64,000 bases of DNA from Gemmatimonadota bacterium (GCA_026706345.1 JAPOYX010000023.1:76975-140974), one strand, 5' to 3'; counted from the first letter of the stretch, positions 15,950-25,068 are shown. Numbers and translations: made by a program. Notes: generated by a model not told the origin, from the sequence alone.

Positions 15950-16353
15950 AGATAAGTTTCGCGGATCTACTTAACCCGAAAGCATGGGGGACAGCACTCG
16001 CTCGCGCTTCTTCAGATGCACCATCAGAGCGCAAATTGGAAGTTTATCGGCAAACCACGGACGCGCCGCGTTTGGTGGGCACCCTGTCCCTGGACCAGGA
16101 TGAGTTTGTGTTCCGTTATGTCTCGGGCTACGATATGGATCCGATCTCGGCGTTTCCAATGATTGACGAGGAATATCGATCCAGGCATCTATGGCCGTTC
16201 TTCGCCGTTCGCATCCCCCCGATAGAACGCGAGGATATGCAAGAGAAGATCTCGAGTCGGTTGCTCGAAAAAGATCAAATCATCGAGATTCTTGGATTGG
16301 TTGCCAGGGTTTCAGTAACCAATCCTTATGAATTCAGGCTCGAGGGAGATTGA
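15946..16353 (+). CDS. HipA N-subdomain-like protein (HipS-like)
   Basis: 135 aa. VYRQTTDAPRLVGTLSLDQD and FVFRYVSGYDMDP match the start of HipA N-terminal subdomain 1, and PFFAVRIPPIERED corresponds to its FFxNLLPEG-like region. It overlaps the kinase stop by ATGA, so the two are translationally coupled. In HipBST the small HipS protein counteracts HipT; by analogy this may be the neutralising partner, though the gene order (kinase first) is reversed. Confidence 0.7.
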   Translation: MKISFADLLNPKAWGTALARASSDAPSERKLEVYRQTTDAPRLVGTLSLDQDEFVFRYVSGYDMDPISAFPMIDEEYRSRHLWPFFAVRIPPIEREDMQEKISSRLLEKDQIIEILGLVARVSVTNPYEFRLEGD

Positions 16354-16559
16354 AATTGGATCGCATTACCGTACAGGCAGGCATCTTTGACGGCAAGCCG
16401 ATTATTCGCAATATGCGCATCGCAGTGGAACACGTCCTGGGGATGCTCGCGTCAGATGACACGACGGAGACGATACTTCGGGAATATCCGGATCTGGAGG
16501 CAGAAGATATCCAGGCGTGTCTGCTCTTTGCCAAGCGCAAGACGCAAGAATCGGCATAA
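16350..16559 (+). CDS. DUF433 domain antitoxin-like protein
   Basis: 69 aa (67 if the second TTG at 16356 is used, which is better placed after GAGGGAGA). Sequence GIFDGKPIIRNMRIAVEHVL and DTTETILREYPDLEAEDI is the DUF433 pattern, a small helix-turn-helix protein usually encoded before a DUF5615 PIN-like toxin. It overlaps the HipS-like stop. No DUF5615 gene follows, so it seems to be an orphan. Confidence 0.8.
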   Translation: MKLDRITVQAGIFDGKPIIRNMRIAVEHVLGMLASDDTTETILREYPDLEAEDIQACLLFAKRKTQESA

Positions 16560-16729
16560 TGTCCGATGAAACCCCGAAGGTACGAGTCATACCCCCAACG
16601 TGCCTCCCCGGTCCTGATTCCATCCCCTGTATAAACCGACTTCTACCAGATAATCTGCGGCCGGAAGTACCCAGTAAATCCTCTCGTTTTCGACAGGCTT
16701 TAATCGTCTGTAATTTACCTACTGCATAA
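16559..16729 (+). CDS. Short ORF overlapping DUF433 stop, unrecognised
   Basis: 56 aa beginning MSDETPKVRVIPP, starting in a TAATG overlap with the DUF433 gene, exactly where a partner toxin would be expected. It has no PIN-domain motifs and no family I recognise. It may be a decayed toxin gene or a chance frame. Confidence 0.25.
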   Translation: MSDETPKVRVIPPTCLPGPDSIPCINRLLPDNLRPEVPSKSSRFRQALIVCNLPTA

Positions 16730-16735
16730 TTTTAC

Positions 16736-16764
16736 TTGAGATAATTACCCGCGCTGTATATCTT
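16736..16764 (+). promoter_or_regulatory. Promoter of the type I RM operon
   Basis: TTGAGA, 17-nt spacer, TATCTT. The predicted transcription start falls at about 16771, practically at ATG 16773, so the first message may be leaderless or use ATG 16794. Confidence 0.6.
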
Positions 16765-16772
16765 CTGTAGAT

Positions 16773-17399
16773 ATGATACAGCGACACAAACATATGCGAA
16801 TCGGAGATGCCTGTGCAATCCTTACAGGCTATACTTCCCGCGGCAGACTTCTACCGGCTGAACAAGGCGGTTCGCTCACGCTCCAACTGGGAGACGTGTC
16901 TCCGGACGGTCACGTTGATCCCGACCGCCTGACGCGCGTTGCCTTCGATGATCTGCCTGAACGGTACCTCGTGGGCCGGGGCGAAGTGATCTTCCGTTCG
17001 AGGGGCGAACCGAACATCGCCGTCGCCCTGGATGATCGTTTCGTCGAACGGGCCGTGGCCGTCCTGCCCCTTTTCGTGCTACGCCCGAAGCCGGAGATTC
17101 TCCTGCCCGAATTCCTCGCATGGGCGATCAACCAACCCGCTTCTCAGCGTCACTTCGACCGGGTAGCCCGTGGCACGACCATGCGCATGGTGCCCCGGTC
17201 CGGCCTTGAAATCCTGGAAATAAGTGCCCCGCCAATCGAGACGCAACGCCGGATCGTTGCGGTCGACGCGCTGGCCGAACGCGAACGGCGCCTGACCATC
17301 CTCGCCGCGAACAAGCGCAGGACCATCACCGGCAAAATACTCTACGATCAGGCAACGGCAACAGATTCGGACGCGTTACGAGAAAGGAAAACGAAATGA
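16773..17399 (+). CDS. Half-size type I restriction specificity (S) subunit
   Basis: 208 aa, about half of a normal HsdS: one target-recognition domain (LTLQLGDVSPDG, ERYLVGRGEVIFRSRGE, PEFLAWAIN) and one conserved spacer helix (PPIETQRRIVAVDALAERERRL). Either ATG 16773 or ATG 16794 may start it; neither has a clear ribosome binding site. The stop overlaps hsdM by ATGA. It could dimerise to form a full recognition unit, or work with the second S protein encoded after hsdM. Confidence 0.8.
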   Translation: MIQRHKHMRIGDACAILTGYTSRGRLLPAEQGGSLTLQLGDVSPDGHVDPDRLTRVAFDDLPERYLVGRGEVIFRSRGEPNIAVALDDRFVERAVAVLPLFVLRPKPEILLPEFLAWAINQPASQRHFDRVARGTTMRMVPRSGLEILEISAPPIETQRRIVAVDALAERERRLTILAANKRRTITGKILYDQATATDSDALRERKTK

Positions 17400-18913
17400 C
17401 AAACCAGACCACGCAGCAGCAGGTCAACCAGACCGCCTGGGCCGCCTGCGACACCTTCCGGGGCGTCGTCGATGCCGGTCAATACAAGGACTACATCCTC
17501 GTGATGCTGTTCCTCAAGTACATCTCGGATCTGTGGGACGACCGCGTGGAGCGCTTCCAGGAGCGTTACGGCGGCGACGAGGCCCGGATCCGCCGCAGAC
17601 TGGCCCGCGAGCGCTTCGTCCTGCCCGAGGGCGCGAGTTTCTACGATCTGTACGAACGGCGCGAAGCAGCGAATATCGGCGAGTTGATCAACATCGCCCT
17701 GCAAGAGATCGAGGACGCGAACCGTTCGAAGCTCGAAGGCGTGTTCCGCAACATCGACTTCAACTCGGAAGCCAACCTCGGCCGGGTAAAGGACCGCAAC
17801 CGCCGTCTCGTCAACCTGCTCCGGGATTTCGCCAACCCGGACCTCGATCTGCGTCCGTCGAAGGTGTCTGGAGACGTAATAGGGGAGTGTTACCTCTACC
17901 TCATCTCGCGTTTCGCGTCGGACGCTGGCAAGAAAGCCGGGGAATTCTACACGCCGTCCGCCGTTTCCCGGTTGCTCGCCGGTCTCGCCGCGCCGAAGCC
18001 CGGCGACACGATATGCGACCCGGCCTGCGGTTCCGGTTCGCTGCTGATCCGCGCCGCCAACGAAGTCGGTTCGGGCAACTACGCCCTCTACGGGCAGGAG
18101 GTCAACGGCGCGACCTGGGCCCTGGCGCGGATGAACATGTTCCTGCACGCGAAGGACGCCGCGCGCATCGAGTGGTGCGACACGCTCAACAGCCCTGCGC
18201 TCGTCGAGGGGGATCAGCTGATGAAGTTCGACGTGGTGGTGGCCAATCCCCCCTTCTCGCTGGACAAGTGGGGCGCGGAGAACGCGCCGAACGATCCCTT
18301 CGCCCGGTACTGGCGCGGCGTGCCGCCCAGGTCGAAGGCCGACTACGGCTTCATCACGCACATGATCGAGATCGCCAGGCGGGGCAGCGGCCGCGTCGCG
18401 GTGATCGTTCCGCACGGCGTGCTCTTCCGGGGTGGTGCCGAAGGCCGGATCCGCCAGGCGCTGATCGAGGAGAATCTGCTCGACACCGTGGTCGGCCTGC
18501 CCGCGAACCTCTTCACCACGACCGGCATTCCCGTGGCCATCCTGGTCTTCGACCGGTCGCGCGAGCAGGGCGGCGAGAACGAAGACCGCAGAGACGTGCT
18601 GTTCATCGACGCCAGCAAGGACTTCAAGCCGGGCAAGACGCAGAACGTCATGGACGACGGGCATATCGAAAAGGTCCTGGAGACCTGCCGGACCCGAGCC
18701 GAAACCGAGAAGTACGCCCACGTGGCCAGCCCGGAGGAGATCGCCGAAAACGACTACAATCTCAACATCCCCCGCTACGTCGACACCTTCGAACCGGAGG
18801 AAGAGATCGACGTCGCCGCGGTCCAGAAGGAGATCGACCAGATCGAAGCCGAACTGGTCCAAGTGCGCAAGCGGATGAAGAAATACCTCAAGGAGCTTGG
18901 CGTCGATGTCTGA
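17396..18913 (+). CDS. hsdM: Type I restriction-modification DNA methyltransferase subunit
   Basis: 505-aa N6-adenine methylase subunit. Helical N-terminal domain (AWAACDTFRGVVDAGQYKDY) precedes the methylase core: FYTPSAVSRLLAGL, SAM motif DPACGSGSLL (Asp208 onward) and catalytic NPPF (284-287). C-terminal helices EIDQIEAELVQVRKRMKKYL contact the S subunit. It forms the M2S modification complex and, with HsdR, the restriction complex. AAAGGA precedes the ATG. Sequence is GC-rich like the core genome and appears intact. Confidence 0.96.
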   Translation: MTNQTTQQQVNQTAWAACDTFRGVVDAGQYKDYILVMLFLKYISDLWDDRVERFQERYGGDEARIRRRLARERFVLPEGASFYDLYERREAANIGELINIALQEIEDANRSKLEGVFRNIDFNSEANLGRVKDRNRRLVNLLRDFANPDLDLRPSKVSGDVIGECYLYLISRFASDAGKKAGEFYTPSAVSRLLAGLAAPKPGDTICDPACGSGSLLIRAANEVGSGNYALYGQEVNGATWALARMNMFLHAKDAARIEWCDTLNSPALVEGDQLMKFDVVVANPPFSLDKWGAENAPNDPFARYWRGVPPRSKADYGFITHMIEIARRGSGRVAVIVPHGVLFRGGAEGRIRQALIEENLLDTVVGLPANLFTTTGIPVAILVFDRSREQGGENEDRRDVLFIDASKDFKPGKTQNVMDDGHIEKVLETCRTRAETEKYAHVASPEEIAENDYNLNIPRYVDTFEPEEEIDVAAVQKEIDQIEAELVQVRKRMKKYLKELGVDV

Positions 18914-19022
18914 GGGGAAATGACCGAATGGGCAACTCGTACGGGATGCTTACAAGTTCGGATCAAGGCAGCTGTAAAGGATTACTTGATAGTTCAAATT
19001 GAGAGGAAACTAAAGGTCGAAT

Positions 19023-20255
19023 ATGGGTACAGTTCTACCACATAGAGAAGGTAGGGTTTTTCTGTCAGACCTGGGCGAATTCATCAAGGGGCGCGACATA
19101 ACCAGGGCTGATCTGGTCCAATCCGGAATTCCCTGTCTGAGGTACGGCGATCTCTACACGACCTACGGCGACGTGACCGACGAACTGACCTCGTTCGTAT
19201 CCGAAGATACGGCACGAAGGGCGACGCCACTGCACCATGGCGACATCATCTTCGCGGCTTCGGGAGAGACGGCCGGGGAAATCGGCAAGGCCGTCGCATG
19301 GTTGGGGAATGGTACGGCGGTAGCCGGCGGCGATACGATCATCTTGCGTGGCCACGGACAGGATCCCACCTTCCTGGCCCATGCGCTGAACGCAGATGAC
19401 GCGGTTAGGCAGAAGTCGAGGTTGGGCAAGGGGCATTCTGTCGTTCACATCCACGAAGCGGAGCTTGCCAAGGTTTCCGTGTTTCTGCCGCCGATTTCTG
19501 ATCAGCGCAAGATTGGGGAGATCCTACGCACGTGGGATGACGCGGCTAAGAAGTTGGGGGTATTACGGACGGAGAAAGAGCGACTTCTAAGACGTTTTTA
19601 CTCGGTTGTTTTTCAGCCGGGTTCACCCATCAACAGATTTTGGGCGGAATACCGAATTGGTGAATTCCTAATCCCACGTGTAGAGTATGCTCTACCTAAG
19701 GCGAATCTTCCACTCTATTCGTTGACGATTGAAGATGGTGTGACCCCCAAAACCGAACGATACAACAGAGATTTCCTGGTCAAAGATCACAATTCCAAAA
19801 CTTACAAGATAGTTCATCCAGGCGATATTGTATTCAATCCATCAAACCTACGTTGGGGTGCAATCGCGCGCTCAGATGTTAACCACGACGTACTGTTGTC
19901 TCCCATTTACGAAGTACTCGAGGTAAGTTCGGACAAAATAAACGCCGACTACCTCACGCATGCACTAACATGTCCATTTCAAATTCGTCGCTTCGCAACA
20001 AAGGTTGAAGGGACTCTATTGGAACGGATGGCTGTCAAACTAAATGCATTTCTGATGAGCAAAATCGTAGTTTCGACAGATAAGCAAGAACAGGCAGGTT
20101 TCTCAAATCTGTTAAATTCAATGCAGGAAGAAATCCAGTTCTTATTGGAACAGTTTTCCACTGTCGTACTCCAAAAACGCGGCTTGCTTCAGAAACTGCT
20201 TTCCGGAAACGGTCGTTTAGATTCTATCGACACTCGACTACCCGTAATAAGGTGA
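19023..20255 (+). CDS. hsdS: Type I restriction specificity subunit
   Basis: 410 aa with two target-recognition domains, each followed by a conserved helix. First half: VFLSDLGEFIKGRDITRADL, GIPCLRYGDLYT, HHGDIIFAASGET, then LPPISDQRKIGEILRTWDDA. Second half: IVHPGDIVFNPSNLRWGA, VSTDKQEQAGFSNLLNSM and LEQFSTVVLQKRGLLQKLLSG. The two halves differ in composition: GC-rich up to about 19600, clearly AT-rich after, as expected if the second domain was exchanged by recombination. AAAGGTC precedes ATG 19023. It determines the DNA sequence recognised by HsdM and HsdR. Confidence 0.93.
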   Translation: MGTVLPHREGRVFLSDLGEFIKGRDITRADLVQSGIPCLRYGDLYTTYGDVTDELTSFVSEDTARRATPLHHGDIIFAASGETAGEIGKAVAWLGNGTAVAGGDTIILRGHGQDPTFLAHALNADDAVRQKSRLGKGHSVVHIHEAELAKVSVFLPPISDQRKIGEILRTWDDAAKKLGVLRTEKERLLRRFYSVVFQPGSPINRFWAEYRIGEFLIPRVEYALPKANLPLYSLTIEDGVTPKTERYNRDFLVKDHNSKTYKIVHPGDIVFNPSNLRWGAIARSDVNHDVLLSPIYEVLEVSSDKINADYLTHALTCPFQIRRFATKVEGTLLERMAVKLNAFLMSKIVVSTDKQEQAGFSNLLNSMQEEIQFLLEQFSTVVLQKRGLLQKLLSGNGRLDSIDTRLPVIR

Positions 20256-20265
20256 GACCATAACG

Positions 20266-23200
20266 ATGCCACTTCCTGGCGGACCTGCAGATAAGTTTGG
20301 AAACCGGTATGAGACTTGGTGGACGATCAACCAACTGATCCGAGTCATCAAGGGCGAAGCCGAGAGCATTCGAATTGAGGATCCTTCGTTTCCTGCAGCG
20401 GAATTCGTCCTTTCAATCGAAAACCGCCACGAGTTTCATCAGGCAAAGCGTAGCCATCCAAGGGGTAAGTGGAGTCTTTCCGCACTCGAAAACGAGAATC
20501 TTCTACAAGCGATTTTCAGATATCTTTCACAAGACAGTAATGCGAGATTTGTCTTTGTCTCAGGCAGTGATGTGCCGGAGTTAAGAGAGTTAATAGAACG
20601 TGCTAATCGAGCAAAGAATCTGGAGGAATTCGAGTCAAGGTTTCTTGACACCAAGAATCACAGGGAAGCTTTCGATAAACTCAAAAATTCGTGGTATAAC
20701 GCAGAAACGGCCGTTGTATACAATATTCTGCAGTGTATTGAAGTCCGTACCACTGATGAGAGGGGAATAGAAGATCAGGTACGTCAATCATTATCACTAC
20801 ATTTCCTGAGCGACCACACTGAGGTTTGTAACGCGTTGCGTGCCATAGTGCAAGATTCGATGCACGCAACCTTAGATCGCGAACATCTGGTTTCGAACCT
20901 TGAAAGCAGGGGATTCAGATTGCGACGCCTCGTTAATCCGAGCAATGCCCCCATTCTCGTTACCGAGGTCACCAATCGCTATACCGAAGACATCCGACGG
21001 CAACTTATCAATAAATCCTCCATAGCTCGGTCAGAAAGCGAAACGCTACTCGTTACATTGACAAACGCCGAAACCAGTATCGACCGCGTTATCACCGGAA
21101 ACGCCGGAAGTGGAAAGTCAGCGTGTATACTCGAATGCGTAGATGGCCTCCGTAGAAGGCATTCTACCGTACTCGCCTTCCGTCTGGATCGGATAGAGGC
21201 GATATCCTCAACTAAAGAACTGGGAGAAGGCCTAGGACTAGAAGAATCACCAGTATTGGTACTGAAAGCTGCGGCAGAAGTTGATTCACGCGACGCAGTG
21301 CTCATTATCGACCAACTTGATGCCGTGAGTACGGCGTCTGGGCGCAGTACGGCATTCTTCAATGTCGTTGAAGATCTATTGGAAGAGGCACAGGGTTGCC
21401 GCGACACGGTGAAATTCCACATCGTTTTGGTCTGCAGAAAATTCGATTGGGAGAATGATCCTCGTTTGCGCCGCCTTCTTGTAGATAAAGACGACGAGAT
21501 TCCCATTGCTGACTTCTCGTCTGAGCAAGTGGGCACTGTGCTTCAGACTAGCGGTTTCAAAACTGAGTGGTTCAACGCAAACCAACTGAAACTGCTGGGC
21601 CTTCCACAGAATCTGGCAGTGTTTTTGGAATCTAATCCTGATTCCAAAACGCGACCAAGATTCACCACAAACAAGGAGTTGTACGACAGTTACTGGGAAG
21701 TGAAACGTCGATCCGTAAATGAGCGTGCAGGTTTCCCCGATAACGATCCATGGCACGAGATTACCCAAGAACTGTGTGATGAAATGTCTGCTTCACAGCA
21801 ACTTTCGGTAATGAAGGAAAAACTGGATCGCTTTCCCGAACAATATGTAAAAAGTATGGCCTCTGAGGGTGTCCTATCGAACGCTGTCGGGCGTTACGCT
21901 TTCAGTCATGAATCGTTTTTCGATTATTGTTTTGCGCGCGTTTTCGTGACTCAAAACGACTCCCTCATCGACTTCCTCAAGGCGTCGGAACAACATCTTT
22001 TTCGAAGAGCGCAGGTGCGACAAGTCTTGGAGTATCTTCGTGATGTCGATAGGGATCGTTACTGTCGCGAACTTCAAGCCTTACTGACAGATGGCCGGAT
22101 TCGTGTTCACTTGAAGGAAGTAGCCGTTTCTAGGGCCGTATTCCTGCCCGATCCATGTGAAGGCGAATGGAACGTGCTGGTCCCATGGATCGAATCAGAA
22201 CTTGAGTCAATTCAGAACGGGGATACGAACGCAGGTAAACTCGCGTCTCTCGTATGGGATCGTTTTTTCAATTCCGAATCCTGGTTTCCGATGGCAGACG
22301 GACGCGGATTGATATCGAAATGGCTTGAATCGGGGAACGACTATCTTGTAGACATGGCAGTCAGCTACGTCAGACGCCATCAGAGCCACTCGGGCGATAG
22401 GGTAGCCGAACTTTTGGAACCGTTCATTGACATGGGTGGTGAATGGCAGAGGCGGTTCTTTCAAGTAATACAATGGCCCGAACAAGTAAACAGTCGGAGA
22501 TTCTTCGATCTGTTTCTCAGTCTGATCGATAATGGAACTTTGGATAACGCCAACTTCGACATCTTCAGGACAAAGGCATATGTTTTAATCAAAACGCGTC
22601 CTGACTGGGTCGCTGAAGTAATCGCTCATTGGTTGCACAGACGACTCCACAATCTTCTGACGACCGGGGCGGAACCAGATTACAACGACTGGATGAGTCT
22701 GATCGGAAAAGATCGTCACGATGCAGGAACAATCCTGGAAGCTGCCGCCAAAGCCCCAGAAGCGTTCGCCAGACATATGCTGCCGGTGATCCTCAATATT
22801 GCCGATGTGGCCGTTCTGAAAGAGGATAATAAGCCACCAAGGCAAGACGGTGTATGGATCATGATAGCCCAAACAAAGGATCATGCTCCTCTTGACGAGG
22901 CATGTCGTGATGCCGTTGCAACGGCATTGGAAAGACTCGCAGAGACAAACGCTGAACAAATCGGCCCGATTCTGGGCGAACTCAAGAAGCGAGACACAGT
23001 TATAGCGAACTATCTTCTTTTTCGGACCTATACCGCAGGCGCAGAGCACTTTGCGGACGACGCAGTTTCCGAACTTTTCGAAAAGACATGGCGCTTCGAA
23101 TGCGAGTATTCTGGTAGTATGTATTGGATGGCGACTCAGTTGATAGAAGGCATCGCCCCCGCCTGCTCCGAAGAGAGCCTTACGAGGCTTGAAAGGGCGA

Positions 23201-24825
23201 TTTTGGATTACGTTCCGGATTTTGAACGCACTCGTGAGGGTTACAGACGTCGGGCCAGAGGATATGCTTCTTACTGTCTGCTGTCCGCCATTCCGGAAAA
23301 ATTGCGCAGCGAGCACGGCCAGGTCCGTTTCCGAGAGCTTGAACGCAAGTTCGGCAACATGAAAATACCGCCTCCGCAGAAGATCGAGACAGGCTTTGTT
23401 AGATCTCCGATTGATGATGCGACTGCCGAGAGAATGACGGATGCACAGTGGTTAAGAGACATTGAAAGATATGATTCTGACAAGGTCCCGTTCGACAGAG
23501 AAGATCCATTCAAAGGCGGAGCCACGCAACTCGCCGTCATGTTGCGATCTTACGTAAAGAAGCATCCGGAACGGTTTGCGCGGCTGTGCCTCAGATTTCC
23601 CGCGGACACGAATCCGGTCTATCTAGAAAACGTGCTCATCGGACTATCTGAAACAAGTGCGCCTACAGAATTTACATTGGATGTATGTCGGAGAGCGTTC
23701 TCCGAGAGCACCGATCGTTTGGGTGGTTCGATTGCCGATTTATTGGGTTCCATTGAGGAACCACTTCCAGATGACGTCATACAGATGCTCGACTGGCTGG
23801 CAACGGAAAGTACGGGACTGGACTTTGGTCTCCTGATTGGTGGTCAAGGTGGCGACTCTGGCGAGGTAGATCTTGTTACAAAAGGGGTCAACACTACACG
23901 TGGACGGGCCGCCTTGGCGATAGGCAAGCTCATACAAAGGGATTCTTTGTGCGTTCACCGCTTTCAATCCACACTCGAAAAACTGACAATCGACCAGTCT
24001 TCCGCAGTTCGGACGTGCGTTGCTAGTACTGTTCTGACCATTTCCGCGTACGACAGGGAATTGGCATCACGCCTGTTTCTAAGACTAATTGAACCTTGTG
24101 TAAGCGATGTCGATGACCACGGTTTGCTGGCAACGCCGGATGTGGAGACTTTCATCAACTATGGTTTACGAGATGGATTCGAACGCCTTGTGTCCGTTAT
24201 CGAACATATGCTGCGCTCGGAGTTGCCACAAGTCGCCACGGCAGGAGCACGGCTGGCGGGCCTCGCTGTGCTTTACCGATATGAGAATGCCGATATTCTC
24301 GTTGAAGAAGCACTTCGCGGCAGTCCGGCTCAAAGACTCGGACTGGCACAGGTAGCGGCGAAGAACATCGGTCATCGGGAGTGTGAGAAATGGTCGGAAC
24401 ACCATCTGATCAGGTTTTTTGATGATCCGGATATCGAGGTTCGCCGGGAGGCCGCGATTTGCTTCGACAACCTTGAGGGAAGGCCTCTGGAGCATTTCGA
24501 AGAACTGATTGGAAGATTCTGCGAAAGCGCCGCCTTCCGGGAGTGCTCGTGGTCCATATTTTCGGCCATAGAGAAATCTTCACACCGCGTTCCCGGAATC
24601 ACATATGCCATATATGCAAAGCTACTCGGCATGTACCGCGGGGAGGGGCAAATCCAGAATCCACCAAATCCCATCGACATGTACACCGTATCAAATCTGA
24701 TTCTTCGCACGTACCACCAGCATCAACAAGATGAATGGTCTGCCAAATGTCTTGACCTGATAGATCGGTTGTATCTCGAAAACATCCGTGAAATTGGATG
24801 GAGGATGACTGAGTACGAACGATGA
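20266..24825 (+). CDS. Large nuclease / STAND-like NTPase protein inside the type I RM operon
   Basis: 1519 aa, AT-rich, 10 bp after hsdS. Residues 1-110 resemble a PD-(D/E)xK nuclease of the DUF4297/Cap4 kind: FGNRYETWW (Glu16), AAEFVLS (Glu46) and FHQAKR (Gln59-Lys61). A P-loop NTPase follows: Walker A GNAGSGKS at about 278-285 and Walker B LIIDQLD at 346-352. Residues about 480-1519 are alpha-helical, with HEAT-like segments towards the C-terminus. Nuclease-NTPase-helical repeat order is that of Avs/STAND defence sensors. Direct membership of a named Avs type is not shown. TAAGGTGAG precedes the start; it is probably cotranscribed with hsdMS. Confidence 0.75.
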   Translation: MPLPGGPADKFGNRYETWWTINQLIRVIKGEAESIRIEDPSFPAAEFVLSIENRHEFHQAKRSHPRGKWSLSALENENLLQAIFRYLSQDSNARFVFVSGSDVPELRELIERANRAKNLEEFESRFLDTKNHREAFDKLKNSWYNAETAVVYNILQCIEVRTTDERGIEDQVRQSLSLHFLSDHTEVCNALRAIVQDSMHATLDREHLVSNLESRGFRLRRLVNPSNAPILVTEVTNRYTEDIRRQLINKSSIARSESETLLVTLTNAETSIDRVITGNAGSGKSACILECVDGLRRRHSTVLAFRLDRIEAISSTKELGEGLGLEESPVLVLKAAAEVDSRDAVLIIDQLDAVSTASGRSTAFFNVVEDLLEEAQGCRDTVKFHIVLVCRKFDWENDPRLRRLLVDKDDEIPIADFSSEQVGTVLQTSGFKTEWFNANQLKLLGLPQNLAVFLESNPDSKTRPRFTTNKELYDSYWEVKRRSVNERAGFPDNDPWHEITQELCDEMSASQQLSVMKEKLDRFPEQYVKSMASEGVLSNAVGRYAFSHESFFDYCFARVFVTQNDSLIDFLKASEQHLFRRAQVRQVLEYLRDVDRDRYCRELQALLTDGRIRVHLKEVAVSRAVFLPDPCEGEWNVLVPWIESELESIQNGDTNAGKLASLVWDRFFNSESWFPMADGRGLISKWLESGNDYLVDMAVSYVRRHQSHSGDRVAELLEPFIDMGGEWQRRFFQVIQWPEQVNSRRFFDLFLSLIDNGTLDNANFDIFRTKAYVLIKTRPDWVAEVIAHWLHRRLHNLLTTGAEPDYNDWMSLIGKDRHDAGTILEAAAKAPEAFARHMLPVILNIADVAVLKEDNKPPRQDGVWIMIAQTKDHAPLDEACRDAVATALERLAETNAEQIGPILGELKKRDTVIANYLLFRTYTAGAEHFADDAVSELFEKTWRFECEYSGSMYWMATQLIEGIAPACSEESLTRLERAILDYVPDFERTREGYRRRARGYASYCLLSAIPEKLRSEHGQVRFRELERKFGNMKIPPPQKIETGFVRSPIDDATAERMTDAQWLRDIERYDSDKVPFDREDPFKGGATQLAVMLRSYVKKHPERFARLCLRFPADTNPVYLENVLIGLSETSAPTEFTLDVCRRAFSESTDRLGGSIADLLGSIEEPLPDDVIQMLDWLATESTGLDFGLLIGGQGGDSGEVDLVTKGVNTTRGRAALAIGKLIQRDSLCVHRFQSTLEKLTIDQSSAVRTCVASTVLTISAYDRELASRLFLRLIEPCVSDVDDHGLLATPDVETFINYGLRDGFERLVSVIEHMLRSELPQVATAGARLAGLAVLYRYENADILVEEALRGSPAQRLGLAQVAAKNIGHRECEKWSEHHLIRFFDDPDIEVRREAAICFDNLEGRPLEHFEELIGRFCESAAFRECSWSIFSAIEKSSHRVPGITYAIYAKLLGMYRGEGQIQNPPNPIDMYTVSNLILRTYHQHQQDEWSAKCLDLIDRLYLENIREIGWRMTEYER

Positions 24826-24843
24826 TGTTCCAGGTGAGTTTGG

Positions 24844-25068
24844 GTGAAAAACTTGAGTTACTATACAATGGAAACAAACCTCTCAATAGATCTCGATCTG
24901 CTCGACAAGGCGTTTCAGATCGGTGGCGAGAAAACGAAGAAGGAAACTGTGAATCAGGCCTTGCGGGAATTCATTGCACGTCGCGAGCAGAAGCGGATTC
25001 TCGACCTGTTCGGTCAACTCGACTGGGACGAAGCCTACGACTACAAGCGGGAACGGTCACGCCGATGA
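24844..25068 (+). CDS. VapB-type antitoxin, orphan
   Basis: 74 aa from GTG 24844 (AGGTGAG upstream) or 66 aa from ATG 24868. TNLSIDLDLLDKAFQIGG, TKKETVNQALREFIARR and the acidic C-terminal tail match VapB/DUF2191 ribbon-helix-helix antitoxins. The expected PIN-domain VapC gene does not follow; only 200 bp without a gene precede hsdR. It lies 18 bp after the STAND-like gene. Confidence 0.8.
   Translation: MKNLSYYTMETNLSIDLDLLDKAFQIGGEKTKKETVNQALREFIARREQKRILDLFGQLDWDEAYDYKRERSRR

Noticed and set aside
16559..16729. DUF5615 toxin partner for the DUF433 antitoxin
   Set aside because: Position is right but none of the PIN-domain acidic residues or the usual N-terminus can be seen in any frame.
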